64,000 nucleotides of DNA, taken from the NCBI GenBank assembly GCA_016188575.1, contig JACPHN010000068.1, forward strand, positions 62,001 through 126,000. The letters are read 5' to 3'. The DNA comes from Candidatus Schekmanbacteria bacterium. Its GTDB lineage: Bacteria; CSSED10-310; JACPHN01. The notes beneath the pieces are model-generated. The model was not told the DNA's origin. It did not search any database and worked only from the letters and a program-made list of their open reading frames with translations. Below are positions 7,697 to 15,944 of the stretch, in pieces. Numbering within the stretch: the first letter of the stretch is position 1; each line of letters starts with the position of its first letter. The translations under genes and the position numbers were made by a program.

Positions 7697-8347
7697 ATGA
7701 CCGAAGCAATTGCTGGAGGAACGATCCCCCGAATCGGTGACAAGGCGCCGGACTTTACGGCCCAGACTACGCACGGTGAAATCACGTTTTCGAAGTGGCA
7801 GGGCGGGAATTGGGCGATCCTCTTCTCGCATCCCGCCGATTTTACGCCGGTATGCTCCACCGAGCTCGTGGAGCTCGGCCGCCGCAACCACGAATTCGAC
7901 AAGCGCGGCGTCCGCCTGATCGGCGTGTCTGTCGACAGTATCCATTCCCATCTGGCCTGGGTGCAGAATCTTCAGAAGATCACGGACGTGCGGCTTCCCT
8001 TTCCGCTCATCGCCGACTCCAATCGCGTGGTGAGCGAGCGGTACGGCATGCTGCATCCCGGTGAGAGCGCGACGGTAACAGTCCGAGCGCTGTTCTACAT
8101 CGATCCCGGGCGCACGGTCCGCGCGATCATCTATTATCCGCTCAACATCGGCCGCAACGTCGACGAGATCCTGCGGGTGGCCGATGCCCTGCAGACGGCC
8201 GACGGCAACGGCGTCGCCTGCCCCGTGAACTGGCGTCCCGGCGAGAAGGTGATCGTGCCGCCGCCAAAGACGGAGGCCGAGGTCGATCAACGGCTGGCCG
8301 CCAGCTACGAGCGACTCGACTTCTATCTCTGCAAGCGGGATCTCTAG
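7697..8347 (+). CDS. Peroxiredoxin, Prx6-type (AhpC/TSA family)
   Basis: A 216-residue cytosolic thiol peroxidase that reduces hydrogen peroxide and organic hydroperoxides. The catalytic site is PADFTPVCSTE (peroxidatic Cys53). The overall layout (IGDKAPDFTAQTTHGEI; SERYGMLHPGE; RALFYIDPGRTVRAIIYYP; NIGRNVDEILR) and the long C-terminal arm (CPVNWRPGEKVIVPPP) match the Prx6/1-Cys subfamily found in archaea and many bacteria. Cys175 and Cys212 may serve as resolving cysteines, as in archaeal members. The start follows TCGGAGAGCGATC. It lies just after attC site 2 but has no attC of its own, so it is more likely chromosomal than a cassette. Confidence 0.93.
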   Translation: MTEAIAGGTIPRIGDKAPDFTAQTTHGEITFSKWQGGNWAILFSHPADFTPVCSTELVELGRRNHEFDKRGVRLIGVSVDSIHSHLAWVQNLQKITDVRLPFPLIADSNRVVSERYGMLHPGESATVTVRALFYIDPGRTVRAIIYYPLNIGRNVDEILRVADALQTADGNGVACPVNWRPGEKVIVPPPKTEAEVDQRLAASYERLDFYLCKRDL

Positions 8348-8356
8348 CCACCTCCG

Positions 8357-8489
8357 CCTGAGTCCACCGCCTCTTCGATGTCGGCGTGACACAGCACCTC
8401 CGTCCCTCCCCCCGCTTGCGGGGGAGGTAGGGGGGTATTCGTGATGCGCTTTCGGCGCAGCTTGCAGATGAGGAGGCGGTGGAATCAGG
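8357..8489. repeat. Dispersed inverted-repeat element B, copy 1
   Basis: 133 bp bounded by CCTGAGTCCACCGCC and its inverse GGCGGTGGAATCAGG. The centre is a CCTCCCC/GGGGAGG hairpin followed by ATTCGTGATGCGCTTT. Other copies are at 27489-27626, 56516-56745, 62688-62825, and a worn one near 15760. No ORF and no clear target duplication. Confidence 0.7.
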
Positions 8490-9099
8490 ACCGCCCCGAC
8501 CCGTGCGGCCGACGCCCGGGCGGGGATGGCGACTTGGGCGTGCTCGCACGTTCATACTGGCCACACCCAGCGATCTGGCGTCGCCCCCGCGGCGAAAGGG
8601 CGGCGTGAGCCATTGACTCCGGTCGCGCCACGGTGGCACACGGAATGCAAAAGCGGCGCACTCGGGAGCCGCCGCCGAGACTCCGCCGGCTCCGCGCCCA
8701 CACGAGGAGGGTCACCGTGAGCAGTATCGATCGCGTCGGAAAGCACCAGCCACCAGCAAGTACGGGCACGCAGGAGTAGCCGCGCGCCGCGAAAACACCG
8801 CCCCCCACCGCCGTCTCGGGGCCGGCACTGTCGGCGCGCGAGCTGCTGCAGCCGGTTTCCCGGGCCGCGGCGCGGTCGATCCCGACCGCGGCTCCGGCGC
8901 GTGATCCCGAAGCTGCTCGGCTCGGAGGGATCTGCGCCGGAACGCGTCACGCCTCGCCAAGGACGACCCCGCCGCGTTCGACGCGCTGATGCGGCAGGCA
9001 TGCGGGGAAAAGCTCGGCGACTCGAAGCTCGCGGAGCCGAACCACGCTACTTCGATAGGCAGGGGGCGGGACGGATGTCATCCATTCGTCAGTCGGTCC

Positions 9100-9218
9100 G
9101 AAACCCCGCCCTTCAGGGCGGAATCGCTGCGGAACCCAGCGCAGCGAGGTCTTGGGCGGCGCCCGCCACCGCAGGCGGTGGGAGGGTTCCCGAATCCCGG
9201 CCTAAAGGCCGGGGTTTC
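9100..9218. repeat. Palindromic element with hairpin ends (IS200/IS605-like ends?)
   Basis: Within a gene-less stretch (8348-9506), this 119-bp segment runs from GAAACCCCGCCCTTCAGGGCGG to GAATCCCGGCCTAAAGG...GGGGTTTC, i.e. two hairpins in inverted orientation. Such TTCAGG/CTAAAGG hairpins resemble the subterminal hairpins of IS200/IS605-group elements, but no transposase is present. The rest of the stretch (8490-9099) shows no supportable gene. Confidence 0.5.
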
Positions 9219-9226
9219 AGCGGTGG

Positions 9227-9427
9227 TTTGGGCGGGGTCCAAACCCACGAGTTGCGCAACGAGCGGCAGATTCGCTTGGTGGAGCGACCTGAGGCCGTGG
9301 CGGAGGCGCGAAATCCTTGTCGAAAGGTGTCCCGAGCGGGCAACTCGCCGTGGGAAAACTGTAAGCTGTCGCCTTTGGCGGCGCGTGGCAGGCGTTGCGC
9401 AACCCGTGGGTCCAAACCCCGCCCAAA
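9227..9427. repeat. 201-bp dyad element
   Basis: The inverted arms are about 33 bp each. The left arm (9227-9260) begins TTTGGGCGGGGTCC and ends GTTGCGCAAC. The right arm (9394-9427) begins GTTGCGCAAC and ends CCCCGCCCAAA. The centre shows no ORF with recognisable product. It lies between two other hairpins and downstream of the minus-strand gene ending at 9507. Confidence 0.6.
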
Positions 9428-9433
9428 CATGTC

Positions 9434-9451
9434 GCCGGCCTAAGGGCCGGC
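9434..9451 (-). terminator. Terminator-like hairpin, repeat C copy 1
   Basis: A perfect GCCGGCCTAAGGGCCGGC-type stem-loop 55 nt past the stop of the gene at 9507-11810, without a T-run. The surrounding sequence (AACATGTCGCCGGCCT, then TATTGGTCG) recurs at 12151 and 14655, each time just 3' of a minus-strand gene. Confidence 0.45.
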
Positions 9452-9506
9452 ATCCTTATTGGTCGCGCCCCGATCGCCGACCCGCCGCCCGATCTCCCCC
9501 TGGAGG

Positions 9507-11810
9507 CTATTGCGACTCACCTTGGTGGGCGGCTTCCCACGCAATGACGCTGCTTCCCCAAGTCTCGAGGTAGGAATAGTCTCCGGGGCTTTTCCACGTA
9601 TGGTAGGCCGCGCCTACCAAGCCGCCGGCATTCTCGGCAACGTAATCCATCCAGTCGGTGATCGAATACTCGGGATGGTCGTAATAGCCTGCCAACAACT
9701 GCTTGTTTCCAAGGTTCGCGAAGTGCATCACACTGTCGCCTGCCTTCGAATTTGCGGCTGTCATCTGATGCCAGTTTACGATGACGATATCTTTATTCAA
9801 ACTATTCCAACTGTCTGCCATCCCACCGTAGGTTAGAGCATAGTTATCTATGGCATTCATGTATGGGTCGTACATGTCCCCATAGATCCAGACCGGCTTT
9901 CCAGGCGCCTGTCTCTGCAAGCTGTCCCACATGTCGGCGGTTCGTTCGGCCAGGAGCTCCCCGGCGCTCTTGCCAGTCTCGCGCGACTGCCGGCTCCACC
10001 CACCCGTGCGCACTTCGTTGACTTCCAGCATGTGCCCATCGGGTGCAAAGGTCGTTTCCAGATCCGCAATGTTCTTCTCAAAGATCTCGATGACACGTGG
10101 ATCTGAAAGGCTGCATCCAGACTGAGTGCGGTAGGCAAGTGCGGCGTGATACCAGCTCAGGCGCAGGGTTTGACCTGCCGTAATGGCGCCACCCGGAAGT
10201 ATCGCGACATTGGGCGTAGCATGATTCGTTCCATACGAACCCTTCCAGCTACAAGTTCCTTCCGCGCTGACGCTGCAGCCGAGCAATGGATCCTCGATGT
10301 ACTCATAGTCAACACCCTCAACATAGCGAATCGAGCCATCTTCGTTGGTAACGACAACGGGGGTGCCGTCCCGGCGCGTCACATTCAAGAGGCCTTCCTC
10401 GACGATCCTGAGGTCATCCCACCACAAGAAACCGGATTCCTGTGAGGTGCTCGACCAGATACCAAGCCAGAGGCTCACCTTGCTGTACTCGTGGCTATTG
10501 AAGTAGTAATCGTATTGCGTCCAGTCCTGGTTACTTGCCACCGATATTGGCTTTGGCAGAAGAAGATCCACCTTTGTGGTGTTATCGGCGGCAACGCCTT
10601 TCACAAGAATTTGAGCTCTGCCGGGATTTTCTTGCAGATCCTGGCTCTTTACCTTCACGCTGACGTGGTAGTGCCGATAAGGTGACACGGAAAGCCACTG
10701 ATTGACCCGGGCCATATTGTCGTTTTCCCCGGCCCTTTGTAGATCCATCTTCAGTGACACCGAGCCGTCTATTGACTGCTCGTAATCCGGAAGCGTCGTC
10801 GTCCCCGGCTCATCACTGTACGTCCAGCCCGAGAAGCAGCTCGCGCTGGTGCACGAGATGACGTCCTCGAAGCTGCCATTGCTCAGGCCGGCGGTCTCGC
10901 CGGACGAGCTCGCCTGCGTCCCCGAAGAGTCGACCACGAAACTGCTTCCTTCGACCGGCTCGACGGCGACAAGGTTCGTGTTCTCGCTCAGGATGGCGCC
11001 GCAGTACCCGAGATTGCCTGTCGATATGAGTACTTTTAGCCCGAGCTCCCTGGCCAGCTCGACAAGATACGAAGCTCGGTCAATCCAATAGCTATCCTGC
11101 TTGCCAATGTTCCCGAACTTGAAATCAGCAAACATTATAGTATCGTATCCAAAGTCATTCGCGTTCCTTATTTGCTGTTGAAGGCTGTTGTATATCGTGT
11201 TATCGTACAGATTCTCTGCCAAGCGCAGCACCTTGCTTAGATTACCAAGGTTGTCTACAACATCATCACAGTCATCGTCGACGCCATTCTCAAGCTCCCA
11301 GGCGCCAGGATGTACGTCCTGCGAGCTATCGTCGCAGTCGCCATTCTGCACCACATGGCCGGATGGCGCGCTACACGCATTCACAGTGCCATCGGCCCCG
11401 TACCCGTCGCCGTCAAGGTCGCTGTAGAACGTGCTCGTGACTCCCTCATCCACGCTTCCATCGCAGTCGTTGTCCACGGCATCGCACGTCTCGGTGGCCC
11501 CTGGGTGGGCGGCGGCGGCGGCGTCGTTGCAATCTGGGCCGGCCGTGGTGGAGACGGCATCCTCTGGCCAGCTCTCGACGCAGGCGCGGTATCTGCCCAC
11601 GGTGTAGGTATCGGCATCGCTGTCGATGAAGTAGACCTTGGGGAGACCGCCGTTCTGGCAACGACCCGCAGCCGCTGGCGCGGGCGCACCTGCGGCCACG
11701 GCGACAAGCATGAGCATCGGGAGCGCCGTGTTCCGGCGAAGAGCGCGCCAGATGAAACGCGAGGAAGGGATGCGAACCGGTGTTGTGCTCGTGGTCCGTG
11801 GCTGAAGCAT
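9507..11810 (-). CDS. Secreted protein with MopE-type metal-binding repeats and a TIM-barrel-like domain
   Basis: 767 residues. The start at 11810 is chosen over the longer frame because it follows CAAAAGGCCACGCC and gives a signal peptide (FIWRALRRNTALPMLMLVAVAAGAPAPAAAG). Two MopE-like Asp/Cys-rich repeats follow (DCNDAAAAAHPGATETCDAV-DNDCDG; DCDDSSQDVHPGAWELENGV-DDDCDD), as in deltaproteobacterial exported proteins. Residues about 230-330 and 590-767 look like a glycoside-hydrolase barrel (GLKVLISTGNLGYC; DIVIVNWHQM; GLVGAAYHTWK) interrupted by a carbohydrate-binding-like beta domain (NGSFEDV...FLWWDDLRIVEEG). The barrel resembles GH20 only loosely. The part below about 11290 is A+T-rich, while the MopE part is very G+C-rich. 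The substrate is unknown. Confidence 0.75.
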   Translation of the reverse strand: MLQPRTTSTTPVRIPSSRFIWRALRRNTALPMLMLVAVAAGAPAPAAAGRCQNGGLPKVYFIDSDADTYTVGRYRACVESWPEDAVSTTAGPDCNDAAAAAHPGATETCDAVDNDCDGSVDEGVTSTFYSDLDGDGYGADGTVNACSAPSGHVVQNGDCDDSSQDVHPGAWELENGVDDDCDDVVDNLGNLSKVLRLAENLYDNTIYNSLQQQIRNANDFGYDTIMFADFKFGNIGKQDSYWIDRASYLVELARELGLKVLISTGNLGYCGAILSENTNLVAVEPVEGSSFVVDSSGTQASSSGETAGLSNGSFEDVISCTSASCFSGWTYSDEPGTTTLPDYEQSIDGSVSLKMDLQRAGENDNMARVNQWLSVSPYRHYHVSVKVKSQDLQENPGRAQILVKGVAADNTTKVDLLLPKPISVASNQDWTQYDYYFNSHEYSKVSLWLGIWSSTSQESGFLWWDDLRIVEEGLLNVTRRDGTPVVVTNEDGSIRYVEGVDYEYIEDPLLGCSVSAEGTCSWKGSYGTNHATPNVAILPGGAITAGQTLRLSWYHAALAYRTQSGCSLSDPRVIEIFEKNIADLETTFAPDGHMLEVNEVRTGGWSRQSRETGKSAGELLAERTADMWDSLQRQAPGKPVWIYGDMYDPYMNAIDNYALTYGGMADSWNSLNKDIVIVNWHQMTAANSKAGDSVMHFANLGNKQLLAGYYDHPEYSITDWMDYVAENAGGLVGAAYHTWKSPGDYSYLETWGSSVIAWEAAHQGESQ

Positions 11811-12272
11811 GGCGTGGCCTTTTGAGTCGGGGTGGATCTGCTGGTGTTTGACCTGATCCAATGCATGCTTCCTGCCAACCCGTGCACCGGCGCGAAACTG
11901 TGTGCGGGGCGCTTTTTTCCGCGCGGGTAGCGGAGCGCGCGGGCGCCGGCTGTGATATTTTGACAAATAGTTGCAGATCCTGGCGCCGTTGGGTGGATCG
12001 GGCCGGCGCGCCGCGTCCGTCGATCTTTCGGCCGCGGGTCGGCACACTACCGGGGACGGTGGCCGCCGCACCGACGCCGAAGGCTCGTGCGGCGGGAGCT
12101 CAAGGGGGCCATTGATCCATTCGTCGGCCGGTCCGAAACCCTGCCCAAACATGTCGCCGGCCTGAAGGCCGTCATCGTTATTGGTCGTGCCGAAAGTGGG
12201 CCCCGTGTCCCGACTTCTCAGACTCGAGATCCCCTCAGGCCTGAAGGGCGAGGTTTGCGGCGCAAGATTCGA
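11811..12272. other. Intergenic stretch, 462 bp, with repeat C hairpin
   Basis: Holds the upstream region of the minus-strand gene starting at 11810 and, at 12158-12171, the hairpin CGGCCTGAAGGCCG within repeat C (CCCAAACATGTCGCCGG ... TATTGGTCG). The hairpin is 102 nt past the stop of the Uma2 gene at 12273. A tract with CATTCGTCGGCCGGTCCG just before it resembles 9079-9098. No gene is supported. Confidence 0.5.
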
Positions 12273-13031
12273 TCAATCGAGGTCGCCCCCCAGAGCGTGC
12301 AGACGCTCCGCCAAGTGCTCGGCCCGCGCCCGCTCCCGCTCCGCCCGCTCCCGCTCCGCCCGCTCCCGCTCGACCTCCGCCTGCTCCGCGCCGGTCAGGA
12401 TCAGTCGCCCCTCGTTGTCCTGCCACCGCAGCCATTCGCCCGTAAGCCCCTCGAACGTTCCACGCCAGACCGTCACGCCGAGCCCCACGACCGGCAGCAG
12501 CTCTGGCGCCACGGGCCGGTACGTTTCCGCGCCGCTGACTTCCATGCATTTCAGTGGCTCGCCTGAACGGTAGGCCTCGGGGTCAAAGATGAGGTAGTAG
12601 AGCACCCGCATGCGGCAATAGCGCCGTAACTTGACGTCAAGCTCCCCGCCCACGCGATTCGAGACGATTTCGATTTCCACGTCCGGCGGCTTCCCGGCCT
12701 CCCAAAGGAAGTAGCTGCGATACCGCTTCTCGTGAAGGTGCGGCGGGGGGTGGACGTCCAGGCTCAGCAAGACGTCTGGCACTACGGGCGGCTCGCGGAC
12801 CGAGGTGAAGACTCCGACATTGGCCGTGGCCTGAAACGTGCGGCCCGCACCTGGCCCCGGCCAGCTCGCATGCAGCGGTTCCGTGAGCAACCGCATCTGC
12901 TTCTCGGAAAAGATGTTGTCAACGGGTGCATCATCCTCGGTAACCAGACTGTCGATATCGGGCATATCCTCCGGTCGGAGCACCGGGGGCGCGGTGACGG
13001 CCGGCTCGGCCGCCAGGGCGACATCTGCCAC
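12273..13031 (-). CDS. Uma2-family (DUF820) putative nuclease with charged C-terminal repeat
   Basis: 252 residues. GTG at 13031 is preferred because AGGAGG lies 8 nt before it; an ATG 27 codons upstream has no ribosome site. The core follows the Uma2/DUF820 restriction-endonuclease-like pattern: VPDVLLSLDVHPPPH, a following WEAGKPPDVEIEIVSN with the Glu-rich catalytic strand, then VLYYLIFDPEAY. The C-terminus has three tandem AERER units (15-bp DNA repeats near 12310-12375) predicting a coiled coil. Many such genes occur in cyanobacteria and other bacteria with large accessory genomes, often as multicopy families. The cellular role is not established. A second member is at 58397-59215. Confidence 0.8.
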   Translation of the reverse strand: MADVALAAEPAVTAPPVLRPEDMPDIDSLVTEDDAPVDNIFSEKQMRLLTEPLHASWPGPGAGRTFQATANVGVFTSVREPPVVPDVLLSLDVHPPPHLHEKRYRSYFLWEAGKPPDVEIEIVSNRVGGELDVKLRRYCRMRVLYYLIFDPEAYRSGEPLKCMEVSGAETYRPVAPELLPVVGLGVTVWRGTFEGLTGEWLRWQDNEGRLILTGAEQAEVERERAERERAERERARAEHLAERLHALGGDLD

Positions 13032-13212
13032 AAGCTCCACCTCCTGTCGGGTGATGCGCGCTTCCGGCACCGCGATCCACGACCCGAAAACGCGCCGGCA
13101 CGGGCGGCCCAACCGGTACGGCCACGCCTTTCCCTTTCAGCCTACCGCACCCACGGCAGGCCGTCAACGCCATGCATTCTGGGCGTGGCGGCAAAATCGG
13201 CGTCGAGCGCAC

Positions 13213-14361
13213 CTAGAAACCGATTTCAATGGTCTCCTGGTCGCTCGTGTCGGTGTCGATGGAGCCGCTGACGGTATCCGTGACGATGGTCGCCTGCCGG
13301 AGCTGCAGCAAGGTCGTATAGAGCTCCATCGCCGTGGCGTCGCCGGCTTCTCCAAAGGCCCCGAGGTTGAAGCTCTTCATGTTCCTCGTCCAGTTCTTGA
13401 AGTAGACGTCCGCCGTGAAGAACGCGCTACCGTTTCCCGTGGCGTTATACGAGAGATTTCGGACGCGTGCGATCGTGGACAACATGTGATGCGCCGCATC
13501 CAGATTCATCTTGAAACCGCGCAGCCCCACGGTGCCGGCGGCGAAGCTCGGCACCGTGCTGGATTTGGTATCACCGGCGATCTTGGTGGCGATATCGTGA
13601 TCGCTATAGTAATCCTCGTCGAAGTTGTTCAGGTTCGCGAGGTATTTGGAAAGGAAGCTTCCGGTTGGGCCGTCCCAGGCATAGCTGTGCTGGGCGGTGG
13701 CGTTCTTGAAGCGCAGCTCGTTCTCGTCACCGGCGACCAGGAGGTAATAGACGCGCAGGTCGTAGTCGACGGCACTCGAACCCGAGCATTCGGGGGTATC
13801 GCAGTCGACCTTGAAGCCCCAATTTACGTCGAAGGTCAGGTAGCCCGCGGAATACGCGAGATTCGCCAGCTCGATGCGCAGATAGTCGAGCTGTTTGGCC
13901 TCTTTGACGGAGTCGAGATCGAAGCCGTTGAGCAGAGCCACGTAGCGGTCCCGGCCATCCATATCCGCCGCCGCGAGCACCGAAACGCGCGTCGTACCAG
14001 AGATGTAGCTTCCTTCGGTGGTGAGAAGATCAACCTTGCGGGAACCGGTCTGGAAGGCGGCATACTCGCTGGTGATGGCGGCGAAGTGCGAGTAGTACGT
14101 GCCGGTGTCGGCGCCGGTGCCGGTGTCGGCGGTGTGATTGACGAGACCGTCACAAGTCGAGGCCGCGCAGGTCATCGTCAGGTAGTCGCCGAGGCGATTG
14201 ATGCGGTGATTGTATTGCCAATCGTGCCGAAAGCCTTGCCAGAGCAGCGCCGAATCGACGCCGGCGGAGTTGGCGGCGAGGGCGGGGGTGGGAGCGGCGG
14301 CGGCGACGAGGGCTGCCGCGAGGGCCACGATGTGAAACCTGCAAGCGCTGCTGCTGGCCAT
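13213..14361 (-). CDS. Secreted protein of unknown function
   Basis: 382 residues. The start at 14361 follows AAGGAG with 9 nt spacing and opens a signal peptide (FHIVALAAALVAAAAPTPALAAN). The mature part has repeated aromatic and Asn/Asp-rich strands, two Cys pairs (MTCAASTCDG; VDCDTPECSG), and long amphipathic segments (VKEAKQLDYLRIELANLAYS; HHMLSTIARVRNLSYN). I do not recognise the family. It ends TSDQETIEIGF with no anchor, so it is likely periplasmic or released. It stands between the Uma2 gene and the DUF523 gene, all on the minus strand but with wide gaps, so co-transcription is not obvious. Confidence 0.75.
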   Translation of the reverse strand: MASSSACRFHIVALAAALVAAAAPTPALAANSAGVDSALLWQGFRHDWQYNHRINRLGDYLTMTCAASTCDGLVNHTADTGTGADTGTYYSHFAAITSEYAAFQTGSRKVDLLTTEGSYISGTTRVSVLAAADMDGRDRYVALLNGFDLDSVKEAKQLDYLRIELANLAYSAGYLTFDVNWGFKVDCDTPECSGSSAVDYDLRVYYLLVAGDENELRFKNATAQHSYAWDGPTGSFLSKYLANLNNFDEDYYSDHDIATKIAGDTKSSTVPSFAAGTVGLRGFKMNLDAAHHMLSTIARVRNLSYNATGNGSAFFTADVYFKNWTRNMKSFNLGAFGEAGDATAMELYTTLLQLRQATIVTDTVSGSIDTDTSDQETIEIGF

Positions 14362-14682
14362 GGAATGAAACTCCTTCGCGGGGGTCGTGGGCTTATGGGT
14401 TATGGCAGAGCAGGATTGCAGGGGCCGTGCCAGGGCGCGAACAGGGCCGTCCGGGCGCGCCGGATCCGCGCTGGCTTCACACCGGTGACGACGGGGCGCC
14501 GGGAAATGGAGCAAGCCAGACTCACAACCCAAGATGTCAGGATTGAAATCCAATTGCACAATTTCCCGATTGCGAGCATGATTGCGCGCAGCCGCAGCCC
14601 TCGTGTGAAGAATCGTTCATGCCTTCAGCAGCCAATCCGATCCCCCCGCTCAAGCATGTCGCCGGCCTGAAGGCCGGTAACC
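14362..14682 (-). terminator. Intergenic stretch with terminator-like hairpin (repeat C copy 3)
   Basis: CCGGCCTGAAGGCCGG at 14662-14677 lies 6 nt past the TAG stop of the DUF523-DUF1722 gene and should act as its 3' end. It sits in the third copy of repeat C (AGCATGTCGCCGGCCT...TATTGATCG). The rest is the upstream region of the secreted-protein gene starting at 14361; no gene seen. Confidence 0.5.
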
Positions 14683-15732
14683 CTATTGATCGCTGGCGGA
14701 GGGTCGGCGCGGGGAGAGCGCCTCTGGAAAGGGATGAAAATAGGCCTGCCCGGCAAGCCAGCGAGCGAGGCCGCGGCGCCGGAGCCGCTCGACCAGAAAG
14801 GAAAGCGGGACGGCGCGAGCGCGGGTGGCGGCGGCGTAGCCGTCGATGAGCGCGGCGAGCTCCTGGGCGGCGGCAGGCGAGAGCAGCGGCGCAAAGCGGG
14901 CAGCGACCTGGCGAAGCACCGCGGCATGTCGCGCACGACTCGCCGTCGCGGCCAGGACGGACATGGCACCAGCGCGATAGCGCTCGAGGGTATCGGGAGG
15001 CGGAGGATCGGCTGCCGCGGCGGCCAGTCGGGCGAGCTCACGCTCGCCGCGCGGATAGTGGGCGCGAAAGAGCAGCTCGTGGCTGGCGTGAAACGCGACC
15101 AGGGCGGCTCGTGAGGGCGCGAGGAGCACCGCCTTGCGGAGTCTGCAGTGGGTAAAGATGCGGCACAAGAAGGATTCCCGGAAGGGCAGACGGCGCAGGC
15201 GCGCCTCATCGCATAGGGGCAGCGCGGGGTGGGCACGAGCCAGGGCGGCCGCGAACAGGCCGGCGGCGGCGCGAAGCACCGGCGGGCCACCGCTTTCGGG
15301 GTAGATCGGGATGGGCGCGAGTCCGCAGCTCGGCGAGCGCTTCTTGAGCACGAAGCCGTCAAGCCGTAACGGTTCGAGGGTGGCGAGCCGCGCTGCGGCC
15401 CAGGCCTCCAGGAGCGCGGTATAATCGCGCTGCGAGTCGATGCCCACCAGGCGCGGGCCGCCGCCGGGCGCCGTTTCCACGAGCCGCATGGGCTCACGCG
15501 GCACCCCGAGCCCGGCCTCGGCCTCGGGGCACACCGCGACCCACTCGACGTAGGGCGCCAGGTGCTCGCAAAGAAAGGCGTCGCGCTTGTGAGCGCCGTC
15601 ATATCGCACCGCCTGGCCAAGCAGGCAGGCGCTGACGCCGACTCGGGGGTGCGCCGCTCCCGCCTGCCGCAGCCGCGACGGCGCGCTCCTGGTGTCGTCG
15701 GTGGAGCTATGGGTTTGATTTTTGCCGTCCAC
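14683..15732 (-). CDS. DUF523 (TudS-like) - DUF1722 protein, YbgA-type
   Basis: 349 residues starting at GTG (15732) after CTGGAGCTC. Residues 30-170 are DUF523: VGVSACLLGQAVRYDG, the following DAFLCEHLAPYVEWVAVCPE and VPREPMRLV, with the conserved cysteines. Related stand-alone DUF523 proteins include the Fe-S thiouracil desulfurase TudS. Residues 190-330 are DUF1722 (CRIFTHCRLRKAVLLAPSRA; FHASHELLFRAHYP; ALIDGYAAA), a helical domain fused to DUF523 in E. coli YbgA. YbgA-like proteins are often beside photolyases; none is visible here. Cytosolic; the reaction is not proven for the fused form. Confidence 0.85.
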   Translation of the reverse strand: MDGKNQTHSSTDDTRSAPSRLRQAGAAHPRVGVSACLLGQAVRYDGAHKRDAFLCEHLAPYVEWVAVCPEAEAGLGVPREPMRLVETAPGGGPRLVGIDSQRDYTALLEAWAAARLATLEPLRLDGFVLKKRSPSCGLAPIPIYPESGGPPVLRAAAGLFAAALARAHPALPLCDEARLRRLPFRESFLCRIFTHCRLRKAVLLAPSRAALVAFHASHELLFRAHYPRGERELARLAAAAADPPPPDTLERYRAGAMSVLAATASRARHAAVLRQVAARFAPLLSPAAAQELAALIDGYAAATRARAVPLSFLVERLRRRGLARWLAGQAYFHPFPEALSPRRPSASDQ

Positions 15733-15754
15733 GAGCTCCAGATTAGCCCCGGCG

Positions 15755-15840
15755 ACGCGCGCCGGGAAGCGGCAAGCGCATCACGAAGTCCCCCACCGCA
15801 GCGCCCCCCGCGAGCGGGGGATGGACTGAGGGTGCAACCA
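15755..15840. repeat. Worn partial copy of element B
   Basis: GGCAAGCGCATCACGAAGTC followed by CCCCACCGC and a CCCCCCGCGAGCGGGGG hairpin match the conserved middle of element B in the orientation of the 27489 copy. The terminal repeats are not recognisable. It lies between two divergent genes (15732 minus; 15945 plus). Confidence 0.5.
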
Positions 15841-15944
15841 GGTCCCCCGCGGGGCCTGGTTGACAGCGTGTCGCGGCGTCCTTAGGATGGCACGAGTCCG
15901 CACGGGCGTGAGCGGGCGCGGTAGCGGGACAGTGGAGACGAAAG

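Noticed and set aside
7697-8347. Peroxiredoxin as a third integron cassette
   Set aside because: No attC-like palindrome follows the gene; the repeat after it (8357-8489) belongs to dispersed element B.
8485-8808. Minus-strand frame with a hydrophobic stretch and basic end (LLTVTLLVWARSRRS) resembling a CTERM tail
   Set aside because: No upstream body of a secreted protein in frame. Composition and position in a repeat-rich stretch make chance likely.
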